A stretch of DNA of 64,000 bases from Phaeoceros laevis (lineage: Eukaryota > Anthocerotophyta > Anthocerotopsida > Notothyladales), in contig JBNGIQ010009202.1 in assembly GCA_049999765.1 (NCBI GenBank), positions 1 to 64,000 of the forward strand, in the 5' to 3' direction. Position 1 is the first letter of the stretch. Every line of letters starts with the position of its first letter. The position numbers were made by a program, and so were the translations under genes. The notes beneath the pieces were generated by a model. The model had not been told where the DNA came from. It did no database searches and saw only the letters and a program-made list of their open reading frames with translations. Below, one piece after another: positions 1-10,300 of the stretch.

Positions 1-284
1 TTCTTCTTCTGTAAACCTAGAGCTGCTGCCATGGAATTCATCAATTCCCAAAACTCCTGGCATGGCATCGTCACCAAGGTTCAGCTTACAAGTCTTTTTG
101 CAACCGAGCATAGATCTGTAGGTAGCTAGGTTAGGGATGTTTGATGGATGGCTCTACTGGCTAGCTTAAGCTTCTGATATGGGTCCACGCGGTTGTTTTG
201 TTCTGGATGGATGCAGCTACAACCGAAGGCGCAGCTGGTGGCCCTGCTGGCCCTGCTGGCAACTGGTGGCCCTGGCCCTGGTGC

Positions 285-475
285 TGCTTCCAGTATGACA
301 CTCTTCCCACCGTCGCCGCCGATGTCGATGCTCAGCCGGAGCTCCATTAGCTAGCGCGCTAGCGCTAGCTAGCTGGGCAGCTAGGCAAACTACCCCTTTG
401 GCCATGTAATCAGCCGCCAGTATGACACCCACTCTTGCCGTTGCAGCCGATATCGATGCCCAGCTGCTACATAGA
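285..475. repeat. Left arm of a ~190-bp inverted repeat
   Basis: The reverse complement of this stretch closely matches 1745-1940. Each arm holds two half-units. Each half-unit carries a GGCATCGATATCGGC-like core followed by a GTGTCATACTGGCGGC-like end, and both arms share a related spacer containing GCCAAAGG/TTGCCTAGCTGCC. The arms face each other across about 1.27 kb, an arrangement typical of foldback or long-TIR elements. No transposase-like reading frame is evident between them. The element type is inferred, not recognised. Confidence 0.75.
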
Positions 476-1744
476 TGGCGCCTGTGGCACTTTTTTTTTC
501 ATCTTGGCTTAATTAGCTTCGGTAGAGGACTTCAGCTTAGTTGCAACCTCGACATCTCATGTTTTTGGTGGTCCCGAGCGTTGTAATATCACTTTCCACG
601 GCTGCAGTTGCAGCCAATTTCGAATAAGAGGATTTGAACTATTTGCAATCCGGTTATAAATATATCATTTGTCCCCACTTCCTGCCCAATCACATGCATG
701 TTGCCTTTTTACTCTGGCCGGTTGCTTTGTGCGCACGCCTTACTTGTAAGTGCTGGCGTAAGGTCGTCAGAATTCCAACTTGTACATGTAGGGCATGAAA
801 TTATTCAGGACTTTGCGCGACAGACAGTGAGCCCTCAGATCTGTGCTCGCTACACACCGCAAAGCACAGCACAGTGCTAGAAGAAGAAGACGCCATGGCA
901 AAGCGAGCAGAGGAGCGGAAGCGCCCAAGAGCGGAGGAGCGGAGCTGCTGAAAGGCGAGAGCGAGAATATGGTGCCCCAAAGGCCGGCGAGGCCAGCTTT
1001 ATAGTCTCCGTCGTTGCCCTAAACCGCCCGACGGAGGGAGGAAGCCTCCCTGCGGGCTGCAGCTCCTGCTTCCTCTCGTCCCGACAGCATAGCTAGTAGA
1101 CGTCGGACGTACCGAGAAGACGTCGTTTTTCGAAACGATCACTAATAATCGTAATAAAAATAATCTGGGGTGCGTTATCAGCATGCACGTTCAGAGCATG
1201 CCAACCACTAATCAGTTCATCACAATTAGAGAACTCCTCCTGCGCTTCTTTCTCCATGGCCAATGCCTGATTCAAACACCCACCGTGAATCCATCCAGGG
1301 GCAACTCTCTGCCTGCTCCAATGGAATAATCTCATCTTCTACATGCACAAGCTTATTAAGTCCTGATCGATGAACGACATGAATTCATTCACGCATGGCT
1401 AGAGACCTGTCTACCTTGAAAGGAGTGGTAACTGCAAAAGCCAGGGCCGACCCTGCTAGGCCTAGGTCAAACTTTGAATGCCCTTGGAACATGTTCACGA
1501 TCAATTGGCCAGCATGGCACAGAGGCCGAGGCACCGCAATTTGGAATCACTGATCAACATATAACTAGCAAGGAGGTGAAATCCTCTTTGAAATCTGCTA
1601 AAACTGTAGCCAAGAAAAAAGATACTGTAACTATCTCACGAAAACATGAGATCTTGAGTTGTGCACAACTAATTATAAGCTGAAATCTCTACCGAAGCTC
1701 AGCAAGATGAAAAAAACTGTTTGCCCCAGGCCTGCGCTATACCC
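476..1744. other. Interior of the inverted-repeat element, no recognised gene
   Basis: This stretch lies between the two inverted-repeat arms. It has a GC-rich part around 880-1090 with direct GAGCGGA-type repeats and otherwise only short reading frames of 60-80 codons. None resembles a known domain. It may be the non-coding core of a non-autonomous element or ordinary intergenic DNA. Confidence 0.5.
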
Positions 1745-1940
1745 ATCTAATTATGGAGCTCCAGCTGGGCATCGATATCGATATCGGCTGCGACGGCGGG
1801 AAGCCCTGGGTGTCATATTGGCGGCAGATTAGAGTGCCTTTGGCTAGTTTGTCCAGCTCCCAAGCTGCCTAGTGGAGCCTCGCCCAGGCATCGATGTCGG
1901 CGGCGACGGTGGGAGGAGTGTCATACTGGCGGCAGCACGG
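1745..1940. repeat. Right arm of the ~190-bp inverted repeat
   Basis: Partner of 285-475 in the opposite orientation. Two half-units are visible (about 1752-1822 and 1870-1936), both with the ATCGAT-TCGGC-GCGACGG core and the TGTCATA-TGGCGGCAG end. The two half-units resemble each other, so the arm itself grew by tandem duplication. Confidence 0.75.
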
Positions 1941-2028
1941 CCACTTGTAAGAGGGCTCACACTGAAGGAGAAGTTTATATTCTGTATTTAGTATTGTTCA
2001 TGTTGCTGCAAAAGCTTGGCATAGAGAG

Positions 2029-2100
2029 GTTGTTGTAATATAGTGGTACGTGTTCCCGCCTGTTACGCGGGTGACCCGGGTTCGATCCCCGGTAACGGCG
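2029..2100 (+). tRNA. tRNA-Asp-like gene with anticodon GTT (probable tRNA pseudogene or anticodon-switched tRNA)
   Basis: A 72-nt cloverleaf folds here: acceptor GTTGTTG pairs with TAACGGC (with wobbles), the D loop is AGTGGTAC, the anticodon stem is CCCGC/GCGGG, the T arm is CCGGG-TTCGATC-CCCGG and the discriminator is G. Apart from a few changes the sequence is the plant tRNA-Asp(GTC) I recall. The seven-base anticodon loop reads CTGTTAC, so the anticodon is GTT (Asn) instead of GTC. A TTTT run about 20 bp downstream could terminate Pol III. Most differences from tRNA-Asp are C-to-T or G-to-A, the pattern left by deamination of methylated DNA, so a decaying copy is the simplest reading. 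Confidence 0.8.
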
Positions 2101-2374
2101 TTGAATTTGAGTTGGTAATTCGCTTTTGGGTGTAAGAGATGGGCTTTAGCCTGACCTCAGGTGTTTTAAACTCAATCATAGTTTAGACCTTGGTTGAGAT
2201 TTTTAGATAGATCGATCCTTTAGGTCGCGTTTTGCACAAAGCACCTCCACGGGCTGAGACAAACGGTCCGCTGACGCTGCCTCGGAGATGCATTCAGGCC
2301 AGGGGCAATGTGAAATTCTCCCTTGCTCGCCCTTCAGCGTTCGCCCTTTTCACAGTTTCACAGTTGAGGCACGG

Positions 2375-2670
2375 ATCCTCTCTCAAGCGCTATGGCAGGC
2401 AACAGTACGCCAAGAATCCTCCCTCAAGCGCTATCGCAGGCAACAGTACGCTAGGTTCGGTTTACCATGTACTCCGCCTCGGAGCTACAGTAAATCGTTT
2501 CGCCTGCGTGCTCAAGTGTCCTGCTTGCAAGGCGTAACACCTTGCAAGGCGTAACACCACAAAAGCCAAACAGCGGCTTCTACACACAGACTCGGAGACT
2601 CGGCATGCTAGACAATGCCTGGATGGGATCACATTTTCTAGCATGCCTGTATGGGATCACATTTTCACCT
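2375..2670. repeat. Cluster of short direct repeats
   Basis: Three pairs of imperfect or perfect direct repeats occur: CTCAAGCGCTAT-GCAGGCAACAGTACGC near 2382 and 2422, a 17-bp CTTGCAAGGCGTAACAC unit repeated head to tail at 2524-2558, and TGGGATCACATTTTC near 2625 and 2652. They look like replication-slippage products. No gene is supported here. Confidence 0.7.
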
Positions 2671-3337
2671 CAGCATGACATGAATGCCTGAGCACCACGT
2701 GTTGAATGTTGCAAACTTCTTCCTGTTGCCGTACCTGGACTCTCCACAGCTCACTCTAAGACTCCAGCCAACGTTGCCACTTTCGAGAGCAGCAAAGCCA
2801 GGACCACACTCATCTCGAGTAGCTACGTCCGGAGTTCTGAAAGAGATGACCGTAAGAGTCAGCAGTTCTGCCGCTTGCAAAAAAAAAAACAGCAATACGC
2901 ATCCCCGACAGATCTAGAGCATCCGCTGCCTTTCAAAAACTTGCAAGCCTGTGCGCACCTCTAAGCTCAAATCCAAGGGAAACTTCCACAGGTGCATACC
3001 AGCGGAATGCTTCCTTGTGTCCGAAAATGCACACATCTTCGAAGCGTTTCATTAGAGAGCAATGGCCAGCCAGCTTCCTCGGAGCCCCGGTCTAGGGTTT
3101 ACCTTGCTCCTGTGCGTAGATCCTTGTGCTCTCAACAAGGCACGTTTTTACCAACGGTGTCCCGACAACGCACGAAACACGCCTTTCTTGACGCGGATCT
3201 CCTTTCTACGCAAGCCTATAGGCTACCTTTCTCCAATCACAACCTTATCTTACCGTTCTGTCCAGCACTCCCTCATCAATTATTCATGGGTGTGTTGGAG
3301 GGACCCGTTCGCTGGTCGAATCTGTACGGACACTCAG

Positions 3338-3568
3338 ATACACATCACCGCCGAACTGTGCAGTATGGGAAAAAGCCAAAAGCGAGTGGCTACCAACGCG
3401 GCGGGGCCACCTTGTGTAAGTTTCATGTGCGTCTCACGGTTGGAGCTTTTCCTTATACACATCAACGCCGAACTGTGCAGTATGGGAAAAAGCCGGAAGC
3501 GAGTGGCTACCGACCGCGGCGGGGCCACCTTGTGTTTCATGTGCGTCACGGTTGGAGCTATTCCTTGC
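3338..3568. repeat. Tandem duplication, two copies, 117-bp period
   Basis: The segment beginning at CGCCGAACTGTGCAGTATGG (about 3349) recurs 117 bp downstream (about 3466). The shared part includes GAGTGGCTACC, GCGGCGGGGCCACCTTGTGT, TTTCATGTGCGTC and ACGGTTGGAGCT. Copies are about 90% identical with small indels. Long frames run across the duplication in several phases, which is what two similar non-coding copies would produce. Confidence 0.85.
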
Positions 3569-4360
3569 TTGCTGCCTGCCGAGGATGACCGATGACCTTC
3601 CCAGTTGCAGATAATGCAGATGATCAGATTCCTCTCCCTCCTGACCGCTCGCTGCACTAAATGCACATGCAACGGACACAGCAGCTCGCAGATTTTTCCA
3701 GGACAGAAGCTTTCCCTACCGATTCTGTGGAAAAGGAGGAAGGAGGGGAAAGCCATCATCATTCAAGAGGAGGCGACGTGGAGCAATTGAGAGTCTACTT
3801 GTGCTGGCAAGCTTGCGCGAGCTCATTGGCGGTAAGCACTTTGAATCTGGTGGAAACACGTCTACCTTCCTTCAAGGCTGACCAGTATGCCTTCTCGGTA
3901 TTGCGTGCTTGGCTTCCGCAGGCAACATTTGCGAATTCCCTCCGTCAGCAGCTCTGGAAATTGATGGCCTAATGCACAGTAAGCGCAGGGAGTTCCTAAC
4001 TTGAATCCAGCATTGCGTGAGGGAGAGAGAGGCTTCCTTCCAGAGGTTCTTTTTTTCAAGCAGGGTTGTGAGCAGTGACCAGATTGGATCTGGCTAATTT
4101 TTGCGGATTGAGTTGCAAGCCAGGGGGTGTGAGCTGTTTTTCTGTAGCACGTTCATCCCCCCTCCATTTCGAACGGCGATGAGCAGTGAGTGGGACTACT
4201 TGCAAGGTGGAGAAGCAACAGCAACAGCCTCTTGCCAGCCTGTTGGAGGAAGCATGGAGTGGTCACGTGGCTGGAGCAGTGAGTGAAGAAGATTAGGGCA
4301 CCAGGGGGGGAAGCACTTTGGTTGTCCCGGGCTTCATCCGGCCCGGGGCAAGGCTCGTCC
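3569..4360 (+). promoter_or_regulatory. Upstream region of the NET gene
   Basis: No reading frame here resembles a protein. It immediately precedes the first in-frame ATG of the NET gene and probably holds its promoter and 5' leader. No clear TATA box was identified. In-frame codons upstream of the ATG begin at a GTG, which plants rarely use. Confidence 0.4.
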
Positions 4361-7300
4361 ATGGAGGACCGAGGATCCATGAGCAATTCCCGGGGAGTGG
4401 CCTTCTCCCGGCCCTCCCGGTTCCCGAAAGTTTCCAGGATTGCCACCGCGACCTCCGCTCCCATTGCACCACTGTTGGGGGATGCCCCAGCAGTGCTGGA
4501 TGCAACCACCCCTTCGTGGTGGTCCCCGGACGGCTCCCATTACAGTGCCAAGTACAAGACATGGCTGCCCAGCACGCCTCTAGCCGGGGACCTGTACAGG
4601 TCCGAGCTGGAGGGGAAGATGCAGGCCATGTTGCGGATGATCCAGGGGGACGCGGATTCGTTGGTCCAGCGGGCAGATAAGTACTCCGAGGACCAGGACC
4701 TACCGGAGCTCAGCAAGCTGGTGGACGAGTTCTACGGGGCCTACAGGGCCTTGACTGACAGATACGACTTCGTTGCAGCAACAGCAGGTGGAGGGGAGGA
4801 CAAGCAGGAGGGTAGCAGTCCTACATCAGCAGCAGCCTCGCAGCAGGAGGCCAGGACATATGCTGCTGCTACTGCTGGTGCCCGGAAGCAGTTGCAGTTC
4901 CAGAAGCAGTCTCCTCCTGTTGTGGTACAGGACAAGTCTCAGCTGTCAAGCAAGGGGCCAGCCAGCTCAAAGGCTAAACCTGGGCTCAGCTCCGAGGCTC
5001 TTCGGAACCCTCAAAAGACACCTGTTGCTGCTGGTGATGGTGCAGGAAAGAAGGCAGCCTGGAGGTCCCCCCTCAGTAGTCCTGTTGGAGGACTGGTTCC
5101 GAACAAGTTCCAGGTTGGCAACAAGCCTGGACAAGGAGATTCCCCTATTTCCTCCCGGAAGCAGCAACAGCAGCAGCAGCAGCAGCAAGGCAAGCATAAT
5201 TTAACAGAGGAAGCTGCTCAGGCCAGGGACTTCAGTGCTGACCCTGATCCAACGGAGACTGCTAATCGGCAGGCAGCAGGCAAGTCCTTCTCGTTGTCTG
5301 AATTGCAGGGACGCCAGCACAACGCGTTCACGAACGACAAGACCTTGCCAGATGATGATGAAGTATCAGTTCTCGGAAGCGAGATTACTCGCCTCCAGAA
5401 TGAGAACAGCAGGCTCAGGCAAGAGGTGACGTCTGAGATTGCCAAGGTAGAGGAGCTGAGGACCCAAGTGTCGGGCTTGGAGAGACATAACGGGACCCTG
5501 AATGGTGAAACACGCTCCCTGGCCGAGGAGGTGAAGCAGTTGCAGCAGCGGTTGCTGGCCTCGGAGGAAGAGGATGCCCGCCTGAGGGCGCAGGTGTCGG
5601 ACCTGGAGGAGCTCCGATCTGCAATGTCCAAGGAGACGGAGCAGAGGGCGGCATTGTCCAGCGAGTTGGAGATGACTCGTGCTGCGCTGTCGACGCTGCA
5701 GTCCGCCCACGGCGGGCTGGTTGATAAGACCAACGGTGTGAGAGTGCAGAAGGAGACAGTAGAATTGTTGCTGGCCAAGGAACAGCAGGCGCGCAAGAAG
5801 CTCGAGATCGAGAGCCGGGAACTTGTGGAGAAGAAGGAAACAGAGATTGTGAGACTCCAGGGTGAGCTGAGAGCGGCGGTGGCGGAGAAAGAAGCTCAGG
5901 TTTTGGTCTTGGCGGGCACGAAGAAGAGCTTGGAAATCGAGCTGGAGGAAAAAGTATCGCGAGTCAACATTGCGAGAGAGGCGGAATTGAGCAGCGTTCT
6001 AGAGGTGAAGGCCCAATTGCAAGAGCGGTTGGTCCGGTTGCAGGAGGAGAACAAGGCGGTAGAGACGGAAAATCTCACTCTCAAGGACGCCATCCAGAAA
6101 CATGTTGCCGAGGTGGATGGTCTCCGGGTGCAGCTGGGTAAGGTGCAACATGACAAGATGCGGCTGCTGGAGGAGAAGGAGCTTGAAACGTCTAAAATGA
6201 AAGCCCAGCACGGGAGCATTCTGAAGACGAGAGAGGCGGAGCATCTTGGTGTGAAGGACGAGTTGCAGAAACGGCTGGCAGCCGTGGAAGCCAAATATGC
6301 GGAGCTTGTCACCTCACAGGAGGAACACTTGCGGGTGTCGGGCACTCAGATTGCTGCTCTGCAGGGAGACAAGGAGAAGCTGCTGCAACAGCTGGCTGCC
6401 GCGGCCAGCTCCCAGCGGGAGGTCTCCAATCTTCTCGCTCAGGAGAAGGAAGCGATCCTTGCTCACGCACAGCAGCTGGTTTCGGAGAAAGAGGCACAAC
6501 TGTTGTGTGTGCAACAGGAGTTACAGGCTCTCCACGACGAGCATTCGAAACTGCAAGCTTCCACGGCTGCTGAGATCGCTGGGCTGCAGGAACAGGGGGA
6601 AAAGCTGAGGGCACAGCTGGATGAATCTGCAACTTCTTTGTCCAGTTTCAAGCAGGAAGCAAGCTCCCTGGTTAAATCTATGGAGGCTGACCACGCCAAG
6701 TCACAAGATGAATTAAGGAAGCTGCTATTACAGAAGCAGGAAGATTGCAGCAAACTTGAGGCGGCGTTGGCCAGTCTTCAGGAGGAGAAGACGAAATTGA
6801 GCCAGGAAGTCTTGACCTCTCAACAAGCCATCGCCCATTTGCACGGAGAGATCGAGAGACACCGACTTGAGGCGGAGAATGCGGTTCAGAAGATCACCGT
6901 GGAGTTTGCTGAAAAGGAGAGGCTGTTGCTGTTGAAGCAAGCCAAGATGTCGTCCTTGCAAGAGGAGTCGAAGCAGCTTCTGGTGTCGAAGGATAAGGAG
7001 TTCGCTGTTGCACTTCAGCAGCACAAGAGGATACAGGAGGAGAAAGACTCCGAAACGAGTTTGCTGGAGCAAGAAATCGGCGCTCTTAACGGTGAAATCC
7101 AGGGCCTACAATCCAAGCACCAGCGTGTGGAGTCTGACTTGCATCAAAAGGTTCTGTCGCTCGAGAAAGATATCCTTCTTTCGCGGGAGGAGAAGGAGTC
7201 GGATTCCCTCAAGTTGAAGAAGCTTTTCGAAACGGTCGCTGCCCGTGAAGCTGAGCTACGAGATGTGAAGGAAGCTTTTACCAAGCAAGAAACCGTCATG

Positions 7301-10300
7301 TTGAAGAGAGCTGAGGAATTGCAAAGTGTCATCCTCGCGAAGGAGACAGAGGGGAAGAAAATGGAGGATGAAAAAGTCAAGTACGTTGCTTCCACCGAGG
7401 AGAAGATCCGTACTCTGACGGGGGAGATTGACAAGTTACAAAAGGACCTCGCCAGCAAGTCTGGTAATGTTTCTGAGCTCAATCTGAAGGTTGCAGAGCT
7501 GACACAGACCCTTCTGCATTTGCAAGATGAAAGGAGAGAACATGTTCTTGCCATTGGCAACAGTATCAAGGAGAAGGAAAGCCTTGTTAATGCGAGGGAG
7601 GCAGATATTTCCAGTCTGAAGCAAACCCATGAGAGCACGTTGAAGGCCAAGGAAGGGGAGATGTTGCGGCTCGTTGACGAGCACAAATTGAAAGTTGCGG
7701 AGGTCAGTGCTCTCCAGGAGGAAGCGGAGGTGCTGCGGAGGTCGAAGCAAGAAGAGATCTTCAAACTGTCGGAATCACATGCGAAAGTTTCTGCGGAGAG
7801 AGAGGCAGATATCTCAAATTTGCAGCAGCAAATCGAGAAGCTCAAGGGTGAAGTGGCTNNNNNNNNNNNNNNNNNNNNNNNNNNNNNNNNNNNNNNNNNN
7901 NNNNNNNNNNNNNNNNNNNNNNNNNNNNNNNNNNNNNNNNNNNNNNNNNNNNNNNNNNAAGCTGGTCCTTGCCCTTTCCCGGGAAACCGAGGACAAGAAA
8001 AGCCTTCTGGCAGCTCGTGATGCTGAGATTTCCCAGTTGCAAGGTGAGGGTGCCCGTCTGCGGGACGTGTTGAAGGATCGTGAGTTGGCTATCGTAGCAA
8101 TCAGGGAGGAGAGGGAGGGCCTCTTGAAGGTTGATGAGGCTAATGTTGCTGAAGGCACCCGACTGTTAGGTGAGAAGGAGGCAGAACTGCAGAAACTAAA
8201 AGAGCTGCTGGCTTCGAAGGAGGCTGAATTTTCAAAGTCCGTGAAGGAAACAGAGGGCCGTGTGGTCGCGAGGGAGGTTGAGCTCCTGAAACTGGAGAAG
8301 GAGCTGAAAGCTGCAATCGGGGAGAGGGATGCCAAATACCAGCTTCTGATCGAGGAAAGGGACGGCGTGCAGGCATCCAACAGGGAACTGACGAGGCTCA
8401 GAGATGAGGCTCACAAGCTAGTGCTGGAAAAGGAAGCTGAGCTGGCGAGCAGACAGGAAGAACTCACTAAGCTCTCCGATGTGCATGCGCAAACTCTCAA
8501 AGCGAAGGACGCGGATTCTGTCATCTTGCAAGGGCAGATCAAGAAATTGAGAGATGAAATCTCTTCGCTAGAGGAGGCTGATAAGAAGAAATCAGCCGAG
8601 AACGAGGGGCTACTCTCCGGCCTTCGCAGCGAAATCTCTTTGCTGCAGGAAGGGCGAGACAAACTGGTTGCTGCGCATTCTCAAGAGAATGAGGATCACA
8701 AACACCAATTGGCAGCCCGGAATGTTGAGATAGCTCAGCTGCAGGCCAAGTCCACCCAGCTGCAGAACCTGTTGGAGGAACATGTATTGTCACTGGCAGC
8801 AGTTAAAGAGGAGAAAGAGGTTGTGCTGAAGGGGAAGGAGGCTGACATATCTGCCCTTAAGACTACTCTCCAGGAAAATCATGCCAAACATCTGCTTCTG
8901 ATCGAAGAGAGAGACAGTTTGCATGCTTCAAACGAGAAAGAGATCTCCAGGCTGAAGGACGTGAATGAGAAGCTCCAATTGGAAAACGAAGCAAAACTGT
9001 CAAGGTTGCAGGAGGAGACGTCCAAATTATCCTCAGCTCATGCTCAAGTTTTAAAAGCGAAGGAGGCAGATTCTACAATTCTACAGGAGCACATCAAGAA
9101 GCTGACAAGTGAGATAACCTCTCTGCAAGATCTTGAGAAGAAGAATGCGGCCGAGTATGCTATGGTGGTCTCTGGTCTCCGCAAGGGTATTGCTGTATTG
9201 CAGGAAGACAAGGAACAGTTAGTGTCTGCCCATGCCCAACAAGTAGAGGACCACAGCGCTGTGTTGAAAGCTCGTGATGCAGAGGCTGCCCTGGCACACA
9301 CTGAATTCTCCAAGTCTCGTAAGGAAACAGAGAGCCGCCTGCTTGCCAGAGAGGTTGAGCTCCTGAAACTGGAGAAGGAGCTGAAATCTGCAATCGGGGA
9401 GAGGGATGCCAAATACCAGCTTCTGATCGAGGAAAGGGACGGCGTGCAGGCATCCAACAGGGAACTGACGAGGCTCAGAGATGAGGCTCACAAGCTAGTG
9501 CTGGAAAAGGAAGCTGAACTGGCGAGCAGACAGGAAGAACTCACTAAGCTCTCCGATGTGCATGCGCAGACTCTCAAAGCGAAGGACGCGGATTCCGTCA
9601 TCTTGCAAGGGCAGATCAAGAAGTTGAGAGATGAAATCTCTTCGCTGCAGGAGGCTGATAGGAAGAAATCAGCCGAGAACGAGGGGCTACTCTCCGGCCT
9701 TCGCAGCGAAATCTCTTTGCTGCAGGAAGGGCGAGACAAACTGGTTGCTGCGCATTCTCAAGAGAATGAGGATCACAAACACCAATTGGCAGCTCGGGAT
9801 GTTGAGATATCCAGCCTGCAGGGCAAGTCCACCCAGCTGCAGAACCTGTTGGAGGAACATGTATCGTCACTGGCAGCAGTGAAGGAGGAGAGAGAGGTGG
9901 TGCTGAAGGGGAAGGAGGCGGACATATCTGCCCTTAAGACTACTGTCCAGGAAACTCTTGCCAAACATCTGCTTCTGATCGAAGAGAGAGACAGTTTGCA
10001 TGCTTCAAACGAGAAAGAGATCTCCAGGCTCAAGGACGTGAATGAGAAGCTCCAATTCGAAAACGAAGCAAAACTGTCAAGGGTGCAGGAGGAGATGTCC
10101 AAATTATCCTCAGCCCACGCTCAAGTTTTAAAAGACAAGAATGCAGACTCTGTAATCCTACAGGAGCAAATCAGGAAGCTGACAAGTGAGATAATCTCTC
10201 TGCAAGATCTTGACAAGAAGAATGCGGCCGAGTATTCTATGGTGGTCTCTGGTCTCCGTAAGGGTATTGCTGTATTGCAGGAAGAGAAGGAGCAGTTACG

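Noticed and set aside
2992-3595. Two overlapping plus-strand frames of 198 and 177 codons
   Set aside because: They span the 117-bp tandem duplication, which opens several frames at once; no domain is recognisable.
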